Made by a program: the position numbers and the translations under genes. Below the pieces are notes generated by a model that saw only the letters and a list, made by a program, of their open reading frames with translations, was not told where the DNA came from and did not search any database. Below are positions 31,273 to 40,524 of a stretch of DNA of 64,000 nt, in pieces. This DNA is from Oscillospiraceae bacterium (GTDB taxonomy: Bacteria > Bacillota > Clostridia > Oscillospirales > Oscillospiraceae). How positions within the stretch are numbered: the first letter of the stretch is position 1; every line of letters begins with the position of its first letter. The stretch spans positions 124,001 through 188,000 of the forward strand of contig JAHHRV010000002.1 of assembly GCA_020025595.1 (NCBI GenBank), given 5' to 3'.

Positions 31273-31995
31273 TTACTCTACGATATTGCCTAACTCATCA
31301 ATAAATGCTTCTAATTCATCATAGCTACCGTGAGGATAAACGGATATGTCAGCATTATTCTTGTTGATTAAGCAGTCCGTAAGTAGAAATACTTTTATTC
31401 CAAGTTGATTGCCGACCATATCATCACCTACATCGTTTCCAATCATTAAACATTCTTCGGGCGTTAGGTGTAACTGATCAAGAAGTTCTTTATAGTAATT
31501 TGGATTTGGCTTGCAATAGTGAGCGCATTCAAACGTGGTGTAAGCGTCAAAGTCACTTGGATCAAGTCCCGCCCATTGAATCCGACTTTCGGTTGCGACC
31601 GTTGGAAATAGCGGGTTAGTTGCAAGTACGACACGGTATCCCTTCGCCTTGATTCTCTTTATCAGTTCTTTTGCTTTGGGAGTATACCCGCAAACAGATT
31701 GAATGTTTTGAAAATCAGTCCGATAAAACTCATCAAAAATGTGCGTGTCCTGTCTTGCCCTGTTGCCATAAATATCTGCAATGGTATCCCAGAATGCTTC
31801 TTCATTCGTTTTGCTACCATCATTTTTAACCATAGCATATGTTCCGGCGATGACAGCTTTAGAAAAAGCTTTCGGTTCATACCCGGCAGATGCTGCGGTC
31901 ATTGCCAATCCTTTTACATAAGCGTTTGTAAAAATATCTTGATCCATCGGCAGAAGCGTACCGTCCAAATCAAATAAAATCGTGGTAATGCTCAT
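31273..31995 (-). CDS. HAD-family phosphatase
   Basis: The start at 31995 (MSITTILFDLDGTLL) has AAAGGA nine bases upstream. The HAD motifs are complete: DLDGTLLPMD (nucleophile Asp), VVLATNP (motif II), KPNPNYY (Lys) and MIGNDVGDDM (motif IV). Its 240 residues and cap segment fit phosphoglycolate-phosphatase-like enzymes acting on small metabolites. It lies 68 bases after the thioesterase, at the end of the fatty acid block. Its substrate and link to lipid synthesis are unknown. Confidence 0.85.
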   Translation of the reverse strand: MSITTILFDLDGTLLPMDQDIFTNAYVKGLAMTAASAGYEPKAFSKAVIAGTYAMVKNDGSKTNEEAFWDTIADIYGNRARQDTHIFDEFYRTDFQNIQSVCGYTPKAKELIKRIKAKGYRVVLATNPLFPTVATESRIQWAGLDPSDFDAYTTFECAHYCKPNPNYYKELLDQLHLTPEECLMIGNDVGDDMVGNQLGIKVFLLTDCLINKNNADISVYPHGSYDELEAFIDELGNIVE

Positions 31996-32063
31996 TATGT
32001 GGATTCCTTTCAAATCAACTGTCTCATAAGACAGTTTAGCACTTCTTTGTATGCTTTAAGCGG

Positions 32064-32483
32064 TTAATTGGCTGCTTTCAAGATTACATCAAGTTCCGGA
32101 AAATATTTTTTTAGCGGAATCGGCTTTCCATCTTGATTTATAAAGCAATGGATCGACGTTGCAGTTGCAACTAAGACATCATTTACCTTGTCCGTCATTG
32201 TGTAAGAAAGCGTCAATCGCACCCCTGTATATCCGGTCACGCACACTTCAATTTCAATTTCGTCACTATAAGTAGTTGTGTGCTTATATTCGCAGTTTAC
32301 CGAAACGACCGGAGAGGTTATTCCTGCTTTCTCCAACATCGTCATAGGAAAACCGATTTCAGACAGATAATTCATCCTGGCTTCTTCCATAAAACGGATA
32401 TAGTTTGAATGATGGGTTATTCCCATTTTGTCGGTCTCATAATAGTTGACCTTATGTGTATACTTGCTCATAAAAAGACTCAT
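32064..32483 (-). CDS. acyl-CoA/ACP thioesterase (4HBT, YbgC-like)
   Basis: The hot-dog fold is evident from YYETDKMGITHHSNYIRFMEEAR, where the Asp and GIxHHxNY motif build the active site. SVNCEYKHTTTYSDEIEIEV and IHCFINQDGKPIPLKKYFPEL follow. At 139 residues it is full length. Its ATG overlaps the stop of the regulator gene (ATGA). In a fatty acid cluster it could release free acids or hydrolyse an acyl-CoA made by the synthetase encoded upstream. Confidence 0.85.
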   Translation of the reverse strand: MSLFMSKYTHKVNYYETDKMGITHHSNYIRFMEEARMNYLSEIGFPMTMLEKAGITSPVVSVNCEYKHTTTYSDEIEIEVCVTGYTGVRLTLSYTMTDKVNDVLVATATSIHCFINQDGKPIPLKKYFPELDVILKAAN

Positions 32484-34483
32484 TTCTGGTTATTTACCAA
32501 CTCTCCCAAGGTCGTTTCACCCCAACTGTAGTTTGTCAGATAACTCCCTTTGAAAAGCTGTGAGTATTCTTCTTTACCGGAAAGGTAATTATACAGATCA
32601 CACTCGACCTTATCCATTACGATACGGCGTTTTCCGTCAACAGCTTCAACAATATCTGAAATTCCGTATTCCTCCAGCGTGCTTTTCAAGCGGAGAGCAA
32701 CCTTACGGTATCTTGAAAGTGTCAAAGTGTTTGCCGGTTCATCCTCCCACAAGAAGCTGATAGCCTCTTCGGAAGTAACATATCCTCCTTTACGGTCAAC
32801 AAGCAGAGCAAAAAGCTCCTTGGATTTTTTGTTGCGGAACGCAATGGGTGTGTCTCCCACGAAAACATCGAAATATCCAAAGGTGCGGATAGATACCGTG
32901 CGGTTTTCTGGCAAGGTTGGTTTACTGACTTCCGAACTACCTTCTACCGGATAAAGCATAACATAACGTGAAGAATTGGCATTCGGTTCTTTCTCGGAAC
33001 AGATTGCTTTAATTTTGCGCTCTGTCTCAGATTGGTAGTCGAAATAGGCGAACTCCGCTTCTCCATTTCTTAGCAATTCTGCGAAATTCTCATAAGGGAC
33101 TTCGCTGTCCGCAACGAAGTTCTCTAAGGGAGTAAATCGTTCGGTCAGTGGGAGCCATTCTTCTTTGGTATAGCCAAAGAACTCGCAAACATTTTGGGTT
33201 GCATACAGCGGCTTTACCAAACCTTCCGGTGAAACTTCAAAGGCTGCAATTCCATCAGAAAATTGCATAACCAAATCACGCATTGTTCCTTTCAAACGGT
33301 CATTTTCAGCTTTCAGTTCCACAGAATCTGCTGTTTCTTTTATCTCACGGCAACAATAAAAGCTTACAGACTCATCGACTTTAATAAACACGCCCGTATA
33401 CTGTTTGATGGTATCATCGGTAGAGCGAGCCTTATAGGTAATTTGCGGCGGCTTGCCATCAACTCCATTTAACCTCTTTTGGCAGAAATCCTTGAAAAAT
33501 CGACGAAAATTGTCTTGCTGTTCCGCATTCACGGAAGCGATCAGCCAATTTTCCAATGCGTCTTCAATCTGCATTGCTATATTTTCAAAACGCTTAAAAT
33601 AGGATGCTTCCTCACAATGCAGGCATTTCACAGTATTGGCATCCAGATTGAACTCAAAAATCTTATCGTAAACATCGGTAAGAGCTTGCAGATAGCGTTT
33701 GCTTTCGCTCGTCTTTCGTGCTTGATAACGCTCCGTAATATCCATACAAACGCTTTGGAACTCTGCTTCGCCTTGTTCGTTGATACACTTTGTAACCCAT
33801 CCGAAAATATGCGCACGGGTTCCGTCACAACGAAGCAAGGTCATATCACCAGCGATGGGAACATCCGCAGAGAAAACACGATTCAGATATTTTGAAAATC
33901 TGCGGCGTTCTTCCATTGGAATCATCAAGAAGATGTTGCTTTTATACATTTCCAGATAATCCATTTCCCCATTTTTCACTTTGGGAAAACGTAGAAGTTC
34001 GATCATCTTGGGATTGATATACGTAATTCTCGGTTGCTTTTCACAGGTATATCTTAAAAATCCGCAAGGAACGGTTTCGTTCAAAAATTGCAGATCATCA
34101 TTTTCTTTTTTAATGTCGGTTATGTCTGTCAAAACAGAATGTCCGATAAGAGTCCCGTCTTCCCTCCTTCTGGGAGTGACGGTATCTCTTACATGGATAA
34201 TCGTACCATCCTTTTTTACAAGGCGGTACTCACCAGTAAGAGTTTGTTCTTTCTGAATTATTTTTTGGGTAAAGTCGGAATACTTTTCACGGTCTGCAGG
34301 ATGCACCATTTGTGCATAAAGATCAGTTCTATCATCCAACAGTTCATTTTGTTGAACACCGAGCATTTCACACAAATTGTGGCTAACGTAGTTCAGATGA
34401 ACAGTAGGTGTCAATACAAACTGATGAAAACCACAGATTTGATGATCAAGTATTTCCTCCATATTCTTCAGTGTGTTGTTCAT
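32480..34483 (-). CDS. multi-PAS sensor regulator with SARP-like winged helix
   Basis: GGAGATACT precedes the ATG. The 667 residues read as PAS (about 15-125, with NYVSHNLCEMLG and TDITDIKKEN), PAS (130-255, ending VCMDITERYQ), a third PAS-like part (265-370) and a fourth (395-480, FEVSPEGL...YATQNVCEFFGYTKEEW). The C-terminus (about 535-640) is an OmpR/SARP winged helix: RTFGYFDVFVGDTPIAF, KSKELFALLVDRKGGYVTSEE, then the BTAD-like start FKGSYLTNYSW. No kinase domain is present, so a ligand sensed by PAS probably controls DNA binding directly. The fab promoter with 11-bp repeats (44613-44666) is the obvious target. Confidence 0.75.
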   Translation of the reverse strand: MNNTLKNMEEILDHQICGFHQFVLTPTVHLNYVSHNLCEMLGVQQNELLDDRTDLYAQMVHPADREKYSDFTQKIIQKEQTLTGEYRLVKKDGTIIHVRDTVTPRRREDGTLIGHSVLTDITDIKKENDDLQFLNETVPCGFLRYTCEKQPRITYINPKMIELLRFPKVKNGEMDYLEMYKSNIFLMIPMEERRRFSKYLNRVFSADVPIAGDMTLLRCDGTRAHIFGWVTKCINEQGEAEFQSVCMDITERYQARKTSESKRYLQALTDVYDKIFEFNLDANTVKCLHCEEASYFKRFENIAMQIEDALENWLIASVNAEQQDNFRRFFKDFCQKRLNGVDGKPPQITYKARSTDDTIKQYTGVFIKVDESVSFYCCREIKETADSVELKAENDRLKGTMRDLVMQFSDGIAAFEVSPEGLVKPLYATQNVCEFFGYTKEEWLPLTERFTPLENFVADSEVPYENFAELLRNGEAEFAYFDYQSETERKIKAICSEKEPNANSSRYVMLYPVEGSSEVSKPTLPENRTVSIRTFGYFDVFVGDTPIAFRNKKSKELFALLVDRKGGYVTSEEAISFLWEDEPANTLTLSRYRKVALRLKSTLEEYGISDIVEAVDGKRRIVMDKVECDLYNYLSGKEEYSQLFKGSYLTNYSWGETTLGELVNNQK

Positions 34484-34595
34484 AGTATCTCCTTTTGCAG
34501 AGTTTCTGCCTCTGCCAATGGGACTATATATAAATTTACATTACATTATAGCACGAAATTGTGACGATTTTTTGTTTTTCTGTAAAATCAAAAAA

Positions 34596-35067
34596 TTATT
34601 CGATCACAGCAAACGATAACGCTTGTTCTTTCTCATGCGAAATGCTGATATATATATTCTCGACATCAATCAATTCAGATTTTGTCTTTGCTCCGTTGTA
34701 AAGCACTATTTGCGGTGTTCCGCTTTCATTATGCCAACGCCCATCAAATTCTTTCTGTAATACTCCAGATATTCGGTTGCGGAAGGCGCATCTGCTATTT
34801 GTGATAGATTGTCACAGCTCGCAGCTATTGTTCTATCTTTATCAAGTGCTACACCAATAGCACCTGCTTTATGGCAAATATCATCGGGAAAATCTGTAGT
34901 CGTTAGATTAATCCCTATACCAATCATAATGTAGTTATACTCTGCGGATTTTGCTGTTTCGGTTAAAATGCCGCATATTTTCTTTCCGATGAAATAAAGA
35001 TCGTTCACCCATTTAATATTTCTTCTGGTGCATTATCACCACCCATAGCATCTATAATCGCTCGCAT
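34596..35067 (-). pseudogene. composite scar of plsX, birA and acpS fragments
   Basis: Reading leftwards, the first 20 codons from ATG 35067 spell MRAIIDAMGGDNAPEE, the N-terminus of PlsX, then a stop. Out of frame with it, KWVNDLYFIGKKICGILTE and YIMIGIGINLTTTDFP are the central part of biotin-protein ligase BirA. About 100 codons later the sequence switches to SGTPQIVLYNGAK, VENIYISISHEKEQALSF and VIE-stop, the C-terminus of holo-ACP synthase. Three lipid-synthesis genes have been collapsed into 470 bases by deletions. None is functional. Confidence 0.75.
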
Positions 35068-35075
35068 ATCATCAC

Positions 35076-36710
35076 CTATTTTTGACTGCGTAGTACAGTT
35101 TTTTGAATTTTGCCGCTGATCGTTTTAGGCATTTCGGTTACGAACTCAATGAGACGAATCCATTTGTATTCAGCAAGCTTTTGATTGCAGAAATTTTTGA
35201 TTTCCAATTCAAGCTCCGGCGAAGGAGTATATCCTGCGCCAAGAACAATTACAGCCTTGATTGCCTGACCTCTGAGCGAATCCGGTACGCCGATCACACT
35301 GCATTCCACAACAGCGGGATGCTCCATCAGTACATTTTCCACCTCATACGGGCCTACACGGAACCCGCCTGTCTTGATAATATCATCAAACCGTCCGTGG
35401 AACCAATAACGACCGCATTCATCCATATATGCCGCATCGCCTGTATGATACACGCCATCACGCCAAACATAGCGATACTGTTCTTCATTGTCAAGATATG
35501 CAGTAAACACACCGGGTTGTTTACCAGCTTTCTCTGGAACAATAACTACTTCTCCTACCTCACCAACTTCAACCGGCTGACCGTTTTTTCCACGAAGCTC
35601 AATGCTGTAAAAGGGTGAAGGCGTTCCCATAGAGCCTTCTACTGCATCACAGCCTTTGAAATTAGCCATTAAAAGAGTTGTCTCAGTTTGACCGTATCCC
35701 TCACAAAGCTGAAGCCCAGTGCGTTCTGTAAACTTACGAAACACTTCGGGTGCCAACATTTCTCCTGCTGTTGTTGCGTGTTTGAGCGTCGGCATATCGG
35801 GAATGCCCTTACGCACAAGATAGCGATAGACGGTAGGAGGCGCGCAGAAGGAGGTTACGCCATAGCGGTTAATAATAGCGGGTAATTGCTTCGGCTCAAA
35901 ATTATCGAAATCATATACCATAACCGCACTGCCAACCAGCCATTGTCCGTATATTTTCCCCCATGAAGCTTTCGCCCATCCCGTCTCTGCCACCGTAAAG
36001 TGTAAGCCGTTATCCTCTGCTTGGTGCCAATATTTTGCCGTGACGATATGTGCAAGCGGATAGCTGTGCTCGTGAATTACGCCTTTTGGATAACCGGTAG
36101 TACCGGAGGTAAAATACAGCATCATTGGATCAGTCGCCAAAGTCGGCACACGTTCAAAATCTTCGGAAGCATATTCCATAGCATTTGTCAGATTTTCAAA
36201 ACCTTCTGCCTCCTGCCCAACGCACCAGAGCTTCGCGGCCATTTCAGCTTCTTTAAGCGCTGTAGTGATTTTTTCTGGCACCTCGTTTTGAGTGGTACAT
36301 ACAATCGCCTTTACTTTGGAGGATTTGATACGGTACACAAAATCGCTAACCGTCAGCATATGAGTTGCCGGTATCATCACAGCACCCAGTTTATGTAGTG
36401 CTACTGCCGCAAACCAATACTCATAGTGGCGTTTCAAAATCAGCATAACACGATCTCCGTGACCGATTCCTGCACTGCGAAGCACATTTGCCATCTGATT
36501 GCTGTACTTTTTTATATCTGCAAATGAAAAAATATGTTCTTCACCCTCTACGTTGCACCACACGAGAGCACGCTTTTCTGGGGTTTCATCTGCAATTTTA
36601 TCAACAACATCATAACCGAAGTTAAAGTTGTCGGGATATTCAAGTGTTATTTTTTTCAGTCTGCCGTTTTCATCGACAATTTCATTACAATACTGTTCGT
36701 ATACGCTCAT
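35076..36710 (-). CDS. acyl-CoA synthetase (AMP-forming, benzoate/medium-chain type)
   Basis: The 544-residue adenylate-forming enzyme shows the P-loop YFTSGTTGYPKGV, motif GYGQTETT, HTGDAAYMDECGRYWFHGR and IKTGGFRVGPYEVE, plus PKTISGKIQKTVLR with the catalytic Lys. It is closest to the medium-chain or benzoate-CoA-ligase subgroup. It follows accA by two bases, in the same operon. Because fabH is missing from this operon, the enzyme might supply an acyl-CoA starter or recycle acids; that role is inference. Confidence 0.88.
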   Translation of the reverse strand: MSVYEQYCNEIVDENGRLKKITLEYPDNFNFGYDVVDKIADETPEKRALVWCNVEGEEHIFSFADIKKYSNQMANVLRSAGIGHGDRVMLILKRHYEYWFAAVALHKLGAVMIPATHMLTVSDFVYRIKSSKVKAIVCTTQNEVPEKITTALKEAEMAAKLWCVGQEAEGFENLTNAMEYASEDFERVPTLATDPMMLYFTSGTTGYPKGVIHEHSYPLAHIVTAKYWHQAEDNGLHFTVAETGWAKASWGKIYGQWLVGSAVMVYDFDNFEPKQLPAIINRYGVTSFCAPPTVYRYLVRKGIPDMPTLKHATTAGEMLAPEVFRKFTERTGLQLCEGYGQTETTLLMANFKGCDAVEGSMGTPSPFYSIELRGKNGQPVEVGEVGEVVIVPEKAGKQPGVFTAYLDNEEQYRYVWRDGVYHTGDAAYMDECGRYWFHGRFDDIIKTGGFRVGPYEVENVLMEHPAVVECSVIGVPDSLRGQAIKAVIVLGAGYTPSPELELEIKNFCNQKLAEYKWIRLIEFVTEMPKTISGKIQKTVLRSQK

Positions 36711-36712
36711 AC

Positions 36713-37504
36713 TTACTCCTTAACGACTGCACTGACACCCAAATTACGGAATCTGTCATAACGGTTCTGTGTCAAGTCTATGTCGCCTGACAGTTCTTTG
36801 AGTTCTTCCGTTAAAAGGGTACGAATGCGGTCATAAAACTCTTTTTTGCCAATGTCATTCTCAGAAAGGATACGCTCGATCACACCAAGACTTTTGGCAT
36901 CCTCAGCCGTTAATTTCAAACTTGCCGCAGCAGTTTCTGCCTTGACAGAATCCTTCCAAAGAATGCTCGCACACCCTTCGGGAGAAATAACGGAATATAC
37001 TGCGTTTTGCAGCATCCAAACTCTATCTGCAACAGCAAGTGCAAGTGCACCACCGCTGCCTCCCTCGCCAATCAAAATGGAGATAACAGGGACACAGAGA
37101 GCGGACATTTCCAGTAGATTCTCTGCGATAGCCTGTCCTTGTCCTCGTTCTTCAGCACCAATTCCGCAGTATGCTCCAGACGTATCCACAATGCAAATAA
37201 TCGGTCTGCCGAATTTCTCTGCCTGCTTCATCAGGCGTAACGCTTTTCGGTATCCTTCCGGTTGAGGCATACCGAAATTACGATATGTACGCTCTTTTGC
37301 ACTATGACCTTTTTCGATCGCAATCACCGTCACAGGAGTGTTGTTCAGTTTTGCAATACCACCCACGATAGCAGGATCATCTGCATAACGGCGATCTCCG
37401 TGAAATTCGATAAAGCCTTTGAAAATGTTTTTTATATAATCCAGTCCTGTCGGTCTTTTGCTGTCACGGGCAAGCTTCACACGTTCGTAAGCAGCTTCGC
37501 TCAT
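36713..37504 (-). CDS. accA: acetyl-CoA carboxylase carboxyltransferase alpha subunit
   Basis: Together with AccD it transfers the carboxyl group from biotin to acetyl-CoA to form malonyl-CoA. Diagnostic segments are FIEFHGDRRYADDPAIVGG, GMPQPEGYRKALRLM and DTSGAYCGIGAEERGQ, with IGEGGSGGALALA binding the biotin/CoA carbonyls and VISPEGCASILWKD near the end. At 263 residues it is the shorter Firmicute form. It overlaps accD by ATGA for coupled synthesis. Confidence 0.95.
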   Translation of the reverse strand: MSEAAYERVKLARDSKRPTGLDYIKNIFKGFIEFHGDRRYADDPAIVGGIAKLNNTPVTVIAIEKGHSAKERTYRNFGMPQPEGYRKALRLMKQAEKFGRPIICIVDTSGAYCGIGAEERGQGQAIAENLLEMSALCVPVISILIGEGGSGGALALAVADRVWMLQNAVYSVISPEGCASILWKDSVKAETAAASLKLTAEDAKSLGVIERILSENDIGKKEFYDRIRTLLTEELKELSGDIDLTQNRYDRFRNLGVSAVVKE

Positions 37505-38361
37505 ACCATCGCCCTCCCATCGTGCATTTTTAAAAGCTCGGTCAAATATTTTTTCTGATTGGAACGCTGGATAATACTGTCGATAAATCCGTGTTCCAGT
37601 ACAAATTCCGACTTTTGGAATCCTTCCGGCAGAGCCTTCTTTGTCGTCTGCTCAATAACTCTTGCGCCTGCAAAACCAACAGTTGCACCGGGTTCTGCAA
37701 GAATAATATCCGCTTCCATAGCGAAGCTTGCCGTCACACCGCCGGTTGTCGGATCGGTAAGGACAGCAATATACAAAAGTCCTGCGTCGCTGTGCCGTTT
37801 TACCGCAGCACTTGTTTTCGCCATCTGCATCAAAGACAGCAAGCCTTCCTGCATACGAGCGCCGCCGGATACAGTAAAGCCGATAACCGGCAAACGGTGT
37901 TGCACAGCATATTCAAATAATGTAGTGATTTTTTCGCCAACGGCACTGCCCATACTGCCCATTATGAAATAAGACTCCATAACAAACAAGCAGCACTTTT
38001 GCTTGCCAATCATAGCAGTACCGCATACCACAGCTTCTTTTTCACAGCTCGCTGCGCGAACAGTTTCAATCTTGTCGTTATATCCGGGAAAATTCAGGGG
38101 ATTTTCTGCTTTCATATTGGAATATAATTCGTGAAAGCTCCCTTTGTCGGTAATCATTTGTATGCGCTGGCGTGCTTTCATACGGAAATGGTAACCACAG
38201 GGGCAGACAAGATCATTCGCCCAAAGGCGGCTTAATGGAATATCCTTGTGGCAATTCGGGCAGTTTTTCTCAGGCTCACCGGCATCACGCTGAACGGGAG
38301 CAGAAGTGCGTCCACCTTCTTCCAACTGATTCTTAGGTTTCAAAAAATTAAGTAATGCCAT
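37501..38361 (-). CDS. accD: acetyl-CoA carboxylase carboxyltransferase beta subunit
   Basis: The N-terminal zinc ribbon is complete: CPNCHKDIPLSRLWANDLVCPCGYHF. The crotonase-like domain has GGARMQEGLLSLMQM and LIYIAVLTDPTTGGVTASFA-type segments with the GGVTASF oxyanion motif, and the end carries QTTKKALPEGFQ and HGFIDSI. The 286-residue length is normal. Partner of the accA product encoded four bases into its stop. Confidence 0.95.
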   Translation of the reverse strand: MALLNFLKPKNQLEEGGRTSAPVQRDAGEPEKNCPNCHKDIPLSRLWANDLVCPCGYHFRMKARQRIQMITDKGSFHELYSNMKAENPLNFPGYNDKIETVRAASCEKEAVVCGTAMIGKQKCCLFVMESYFIMGSMGSAVGEKITTLFEYAVQHRLPVIGFTVSGGARMQEGLLSLMQMAKTSAAVKRHSDAGLLYIAVLTDPTTGGVTASFAMEADIILAEPGATVGFAGARVIEQTTKKALPEGFQKSEFVLEHGFIDSIIQRSNQKKYLTELLKMHDGRAMV

Positions 38362-38365
38362 TTCA

Positions 38366-39673
38366 TCACCTGTTTCCCATAAAAGTCAAATCATAATTTC
38401 CGGATGTAAAGCGTTCATCTTCAACAATCCGCAGCTGCTCCTCAATGTTTGTCGGTATACCGTCAATTACCAATTCACAAAGTGCTGCTCGCATTTTACG
38501 AAGGGTTTCTTCTCGTGTTTTTGCATATACGATTAGTTTGCCGAGCAACGAATCATAGTACGGAGATACGACCGTACCGGTAACCAGGCAAGTATCAAAC
38601 CGTACAGACGGGCCGCCCGGAACATGGAGCATTTTCAAAGTTCCGCAGCTTCCTGCATTGATACGACATTCGATTGCAGAACCTTTCATCATGACATCCT
38701 TTTGCGTGAAGTTCAGAGGAATGCCGGCAGCTACACGGATCTGCCATTTCACAATGTCAAAGCCTGTCAGCATTTCCGTTACACAATGTTCTACTTGCAG
38801 CCGAACATTCATTTCCATAAACCAGAAGTTACCTTCACGGTCGAGCAGAAATTCAAGTGTACCCGCACCGACATAACCATTTTTCTTAACGGCATCTACC
38901 GCAAGCTCCATAATCTTTTGGCGCTGCTCATCATTAACAGCGGGTGAGGGCGTTTCTTCCAACAGCTTTTGATTTCGTCTTTGAAGAGAACAATCACGGT
39001 CTCCGAGACACACCGCATTTCCGTGCTCATCGGCAAGTATCTGCAATTCAACATGTCTTGCGGGGAAAATGTATTTTTCAAGATATACGCTTCCGTCACC
39101 GAAAGCACTGATAGCTTCGGCAGTTGCCTGTAAATAAGCATCGTCCAATTCATCCGCAGAGCGAATCAAGCGGATGCCTCGACCACCGCCGCCCGCACAT
39201 GCTTTGAGCATCACAGGATAGCCGATTCTTTCGGCTGCTCTTTTTGCTTCTTCCACAGATGCCACAGCCTTTGTACCGGGTATTACTGAAAGTCCCGTAT
39301 CGCGGATAAGCTCTTTCAGGATCGCTTTGTCACTGAATCGTTCCATACTTTCGGGATTGGGGCCGATAAATGCCAAGCCGTTCTTTCTGCAAAGGCGAGC
39401 AAAATGAGCATTTTCAGAAAGAAAGCCATAACCGGGATGAATCGCCTGAGCGCCTGCTAAAATGGCGGTGCTTATTATTTGATTTTCATTCAGATAGCTT
39501 TCCGAAGCTTCGGGACCGCCGATGCAATAGCTTTGGTCGGCAAGTGCCACGTGTAAGGCGTTTTTATCCGCCTCGGAATATACAGCCACCGTAGCCACGC
39601 CCATTTCCTTACAAGCCCGAATAATACGGACAGCGATCTCGCCACGGTTGGCGATCAGTATTTTTGAAAACAT
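38366..39673 (-). CDS. accC: acetyl-CoA carboxylase biotin carboxylase subunit
   Basis: It carboxylates biotin on AccB using ATP and bicarbonate. The N-terminus FSKILIANRGEIAVRIIRACKEMG is a signature. ATP-grasp motifs include KACAGGGGRGIR (glycine loop), RDCSLQRRNQK, MEMNVRLQVEHCVTEM (metal-binding Glu and catalytic Arg) and AIECRINA. One position reads MNVRLQVEH where most enzymes have MNTRIQVEH or MNTRLQVEH, a conservative change. Length 435, slightly short. It follows fabZ by three bases. Confidence 0.94.
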   Translation of the reverse strand: MFSKILIANRGEIAVRIIRACKEMGVATVAVYSEADKNALHVALADQSYCIGGPEASESYLNENQIISTAILAGAQAIHPGYGFLSENAHFARLCRKNGLAFIGPNPESMERFSDKAILKELIRDTGLSVIPGTKAVASVEEAKRAAERIGYPVMLKACAGGGGRGIRLIRSADELDDAYLQATAEAISAFGDGSVYLEKYIFPARHVELQILADEHGNAVCLGDRDCSLQRRNQKLLEETPSPAVNDEQRQKIMELAVDAVKKNGYVGAGTLEFLLDREGNFWFMEMNVRLQVEHCVTEMLTGFDIVKWQIRVAAGIPLNFTQKDVMMKGSAIECRINAGSCGTLKMLHVPGGPSVRFDTCLVTGTVVSPYYDSLLGKLIVYAKTREETLRKMRAALCELVIDGIPTNIEEQLRIVEDERFTSGNYDLTFMGNR

Positions 39674-39676
39674 AGT

Positions 39677-40093
39677 TTACGCTCCTGTAATCGCAAAGGA
39701 AAATTCAGCGGATACACAGAGTCTGCCTTCCACAGTAACCGTGCCTTCTGCAAAATAGAAGGGATGTTTTGCTCTTTTAATATGGCACTGTGTTTCAATC
39801 GTATCGCCCGGTTTTACGGGGGAACGAAATTTGACATTATTCAGTCCTGTGTAGACCGGTAGTTTTCCTTCGCTCATTGCATCCTGCATCAGTACGCAAG
39901 CGGACTGTGCCAGTATCTCACAGAGAATAACACCGGGAACAATGGGGTTATCGGGGAAATGACCTTTTAAGAAGAACTCATCCCCACGAACGGTATAATG
40001 CCCGATAGCAGTACCGTCCTTGTTCTCTACATCGTCCAAGAGCAGCATATTGTCCCTGTGAGGCAATATTGTCATTATTTCTTCTCTGTTCAT
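39677..40093 (-). CDS. fabZ: 3-hydroxyacyl-ACP dehydratase
   Basis: The start at 40093 (MNREEIMTILPHRDNMLL) follows AAGAGG. The catalytic His lies in LPHRDNMLLLDDV and the partner Glu in HFPDNPIVPGVILCEILAQSA. The hot-dog fold and 138-residue size are typical. It removes water from 3-hydroxyacyl-ACP during elongation. It lies between accB and accC, as in the streptococcal operon. Confidence 0.94.
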   Translation of the reverse strand: MNREEIMTILPHRDNMLLLDDVENKDGTAIGHYTVRGDEFFLKGHFPDNPIVPGVILCEILAQSACVLMQDAMSEGKLPVYTGLNNVKFRSPVKPGDTIETQCHIKRAKHPFYFAEGTVTVEGRLCVSAEFSFAITGA

Positions 40094-40097
40094 ATTC

Positions 40098-40520
40098 TTA
40101 CCTCTTAATACGGAACAGCTCTGTGCCGTATTCCACAACCTGACCGTTGGTAACGCAGACCTCGGAAATAACGCCGTCTTCCTCGGCGGTGATTTCATTC
40201 ATCAGTTTCATAGCTTCTACAATGCAAAGTGTCTGACCTTTCTTTACACTGTTTCCAATGGCTACATAAGGATCTGCATTTTCAGCGGGAGCAGCATAAA
40301 ACACACCGACAATCGGAGATTTCACGCTGATATAATCTTTCGGTTCGGATGTTGTCTGTATATCACCGACAGATTCGGGAACAGAATATACGGTTTCTTT
40401 TGCTGGTGCTGAAACGGAACGCTCCAAACGAACCTTGCTGTTTTCTTCTGTGATTTCAAGTCCGGTTAGCTCAAGCTCCTTCATCAACTCGGCATATTTG
40501 CGAATATCTGTTTCTTTCAT
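40098..40520 (-). CDS. accB: biotin carboxyl carrier protein
   Basis: The start at 40520 (MKETDIRKYAELMKELEL) is supported by AAAGGTGTAAGGCA upstream and avoids overlapping fabF. The N-terminus is helical, the linker Pro/Ala/Glu-rich, and the C-terminal biotinyl domain (VKSPIVGVFYAAP to the end) bears EAMKLMNEI with the biotinylated Lys. A BirA enzyme is needed for attachment, but the only birA sequence nearby is the broken fragment at 34596-35067, so one must exist elsewhere. Confidence 0.93.
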   Translation of the reverse strand: MKETDIRKYAELMKELELTGLEITEENSKVRLERSVSAPAKETVYSVPESVGDIQTTSEPKDYISVKSPIVGVFYAAPAENADPYVAIGNSVKKGQTLCIVEAMKLMNEITAEEDGVISEVCVTNGQVVEYGTELFRIKR

Positions 40521-40524
40521 TGCC

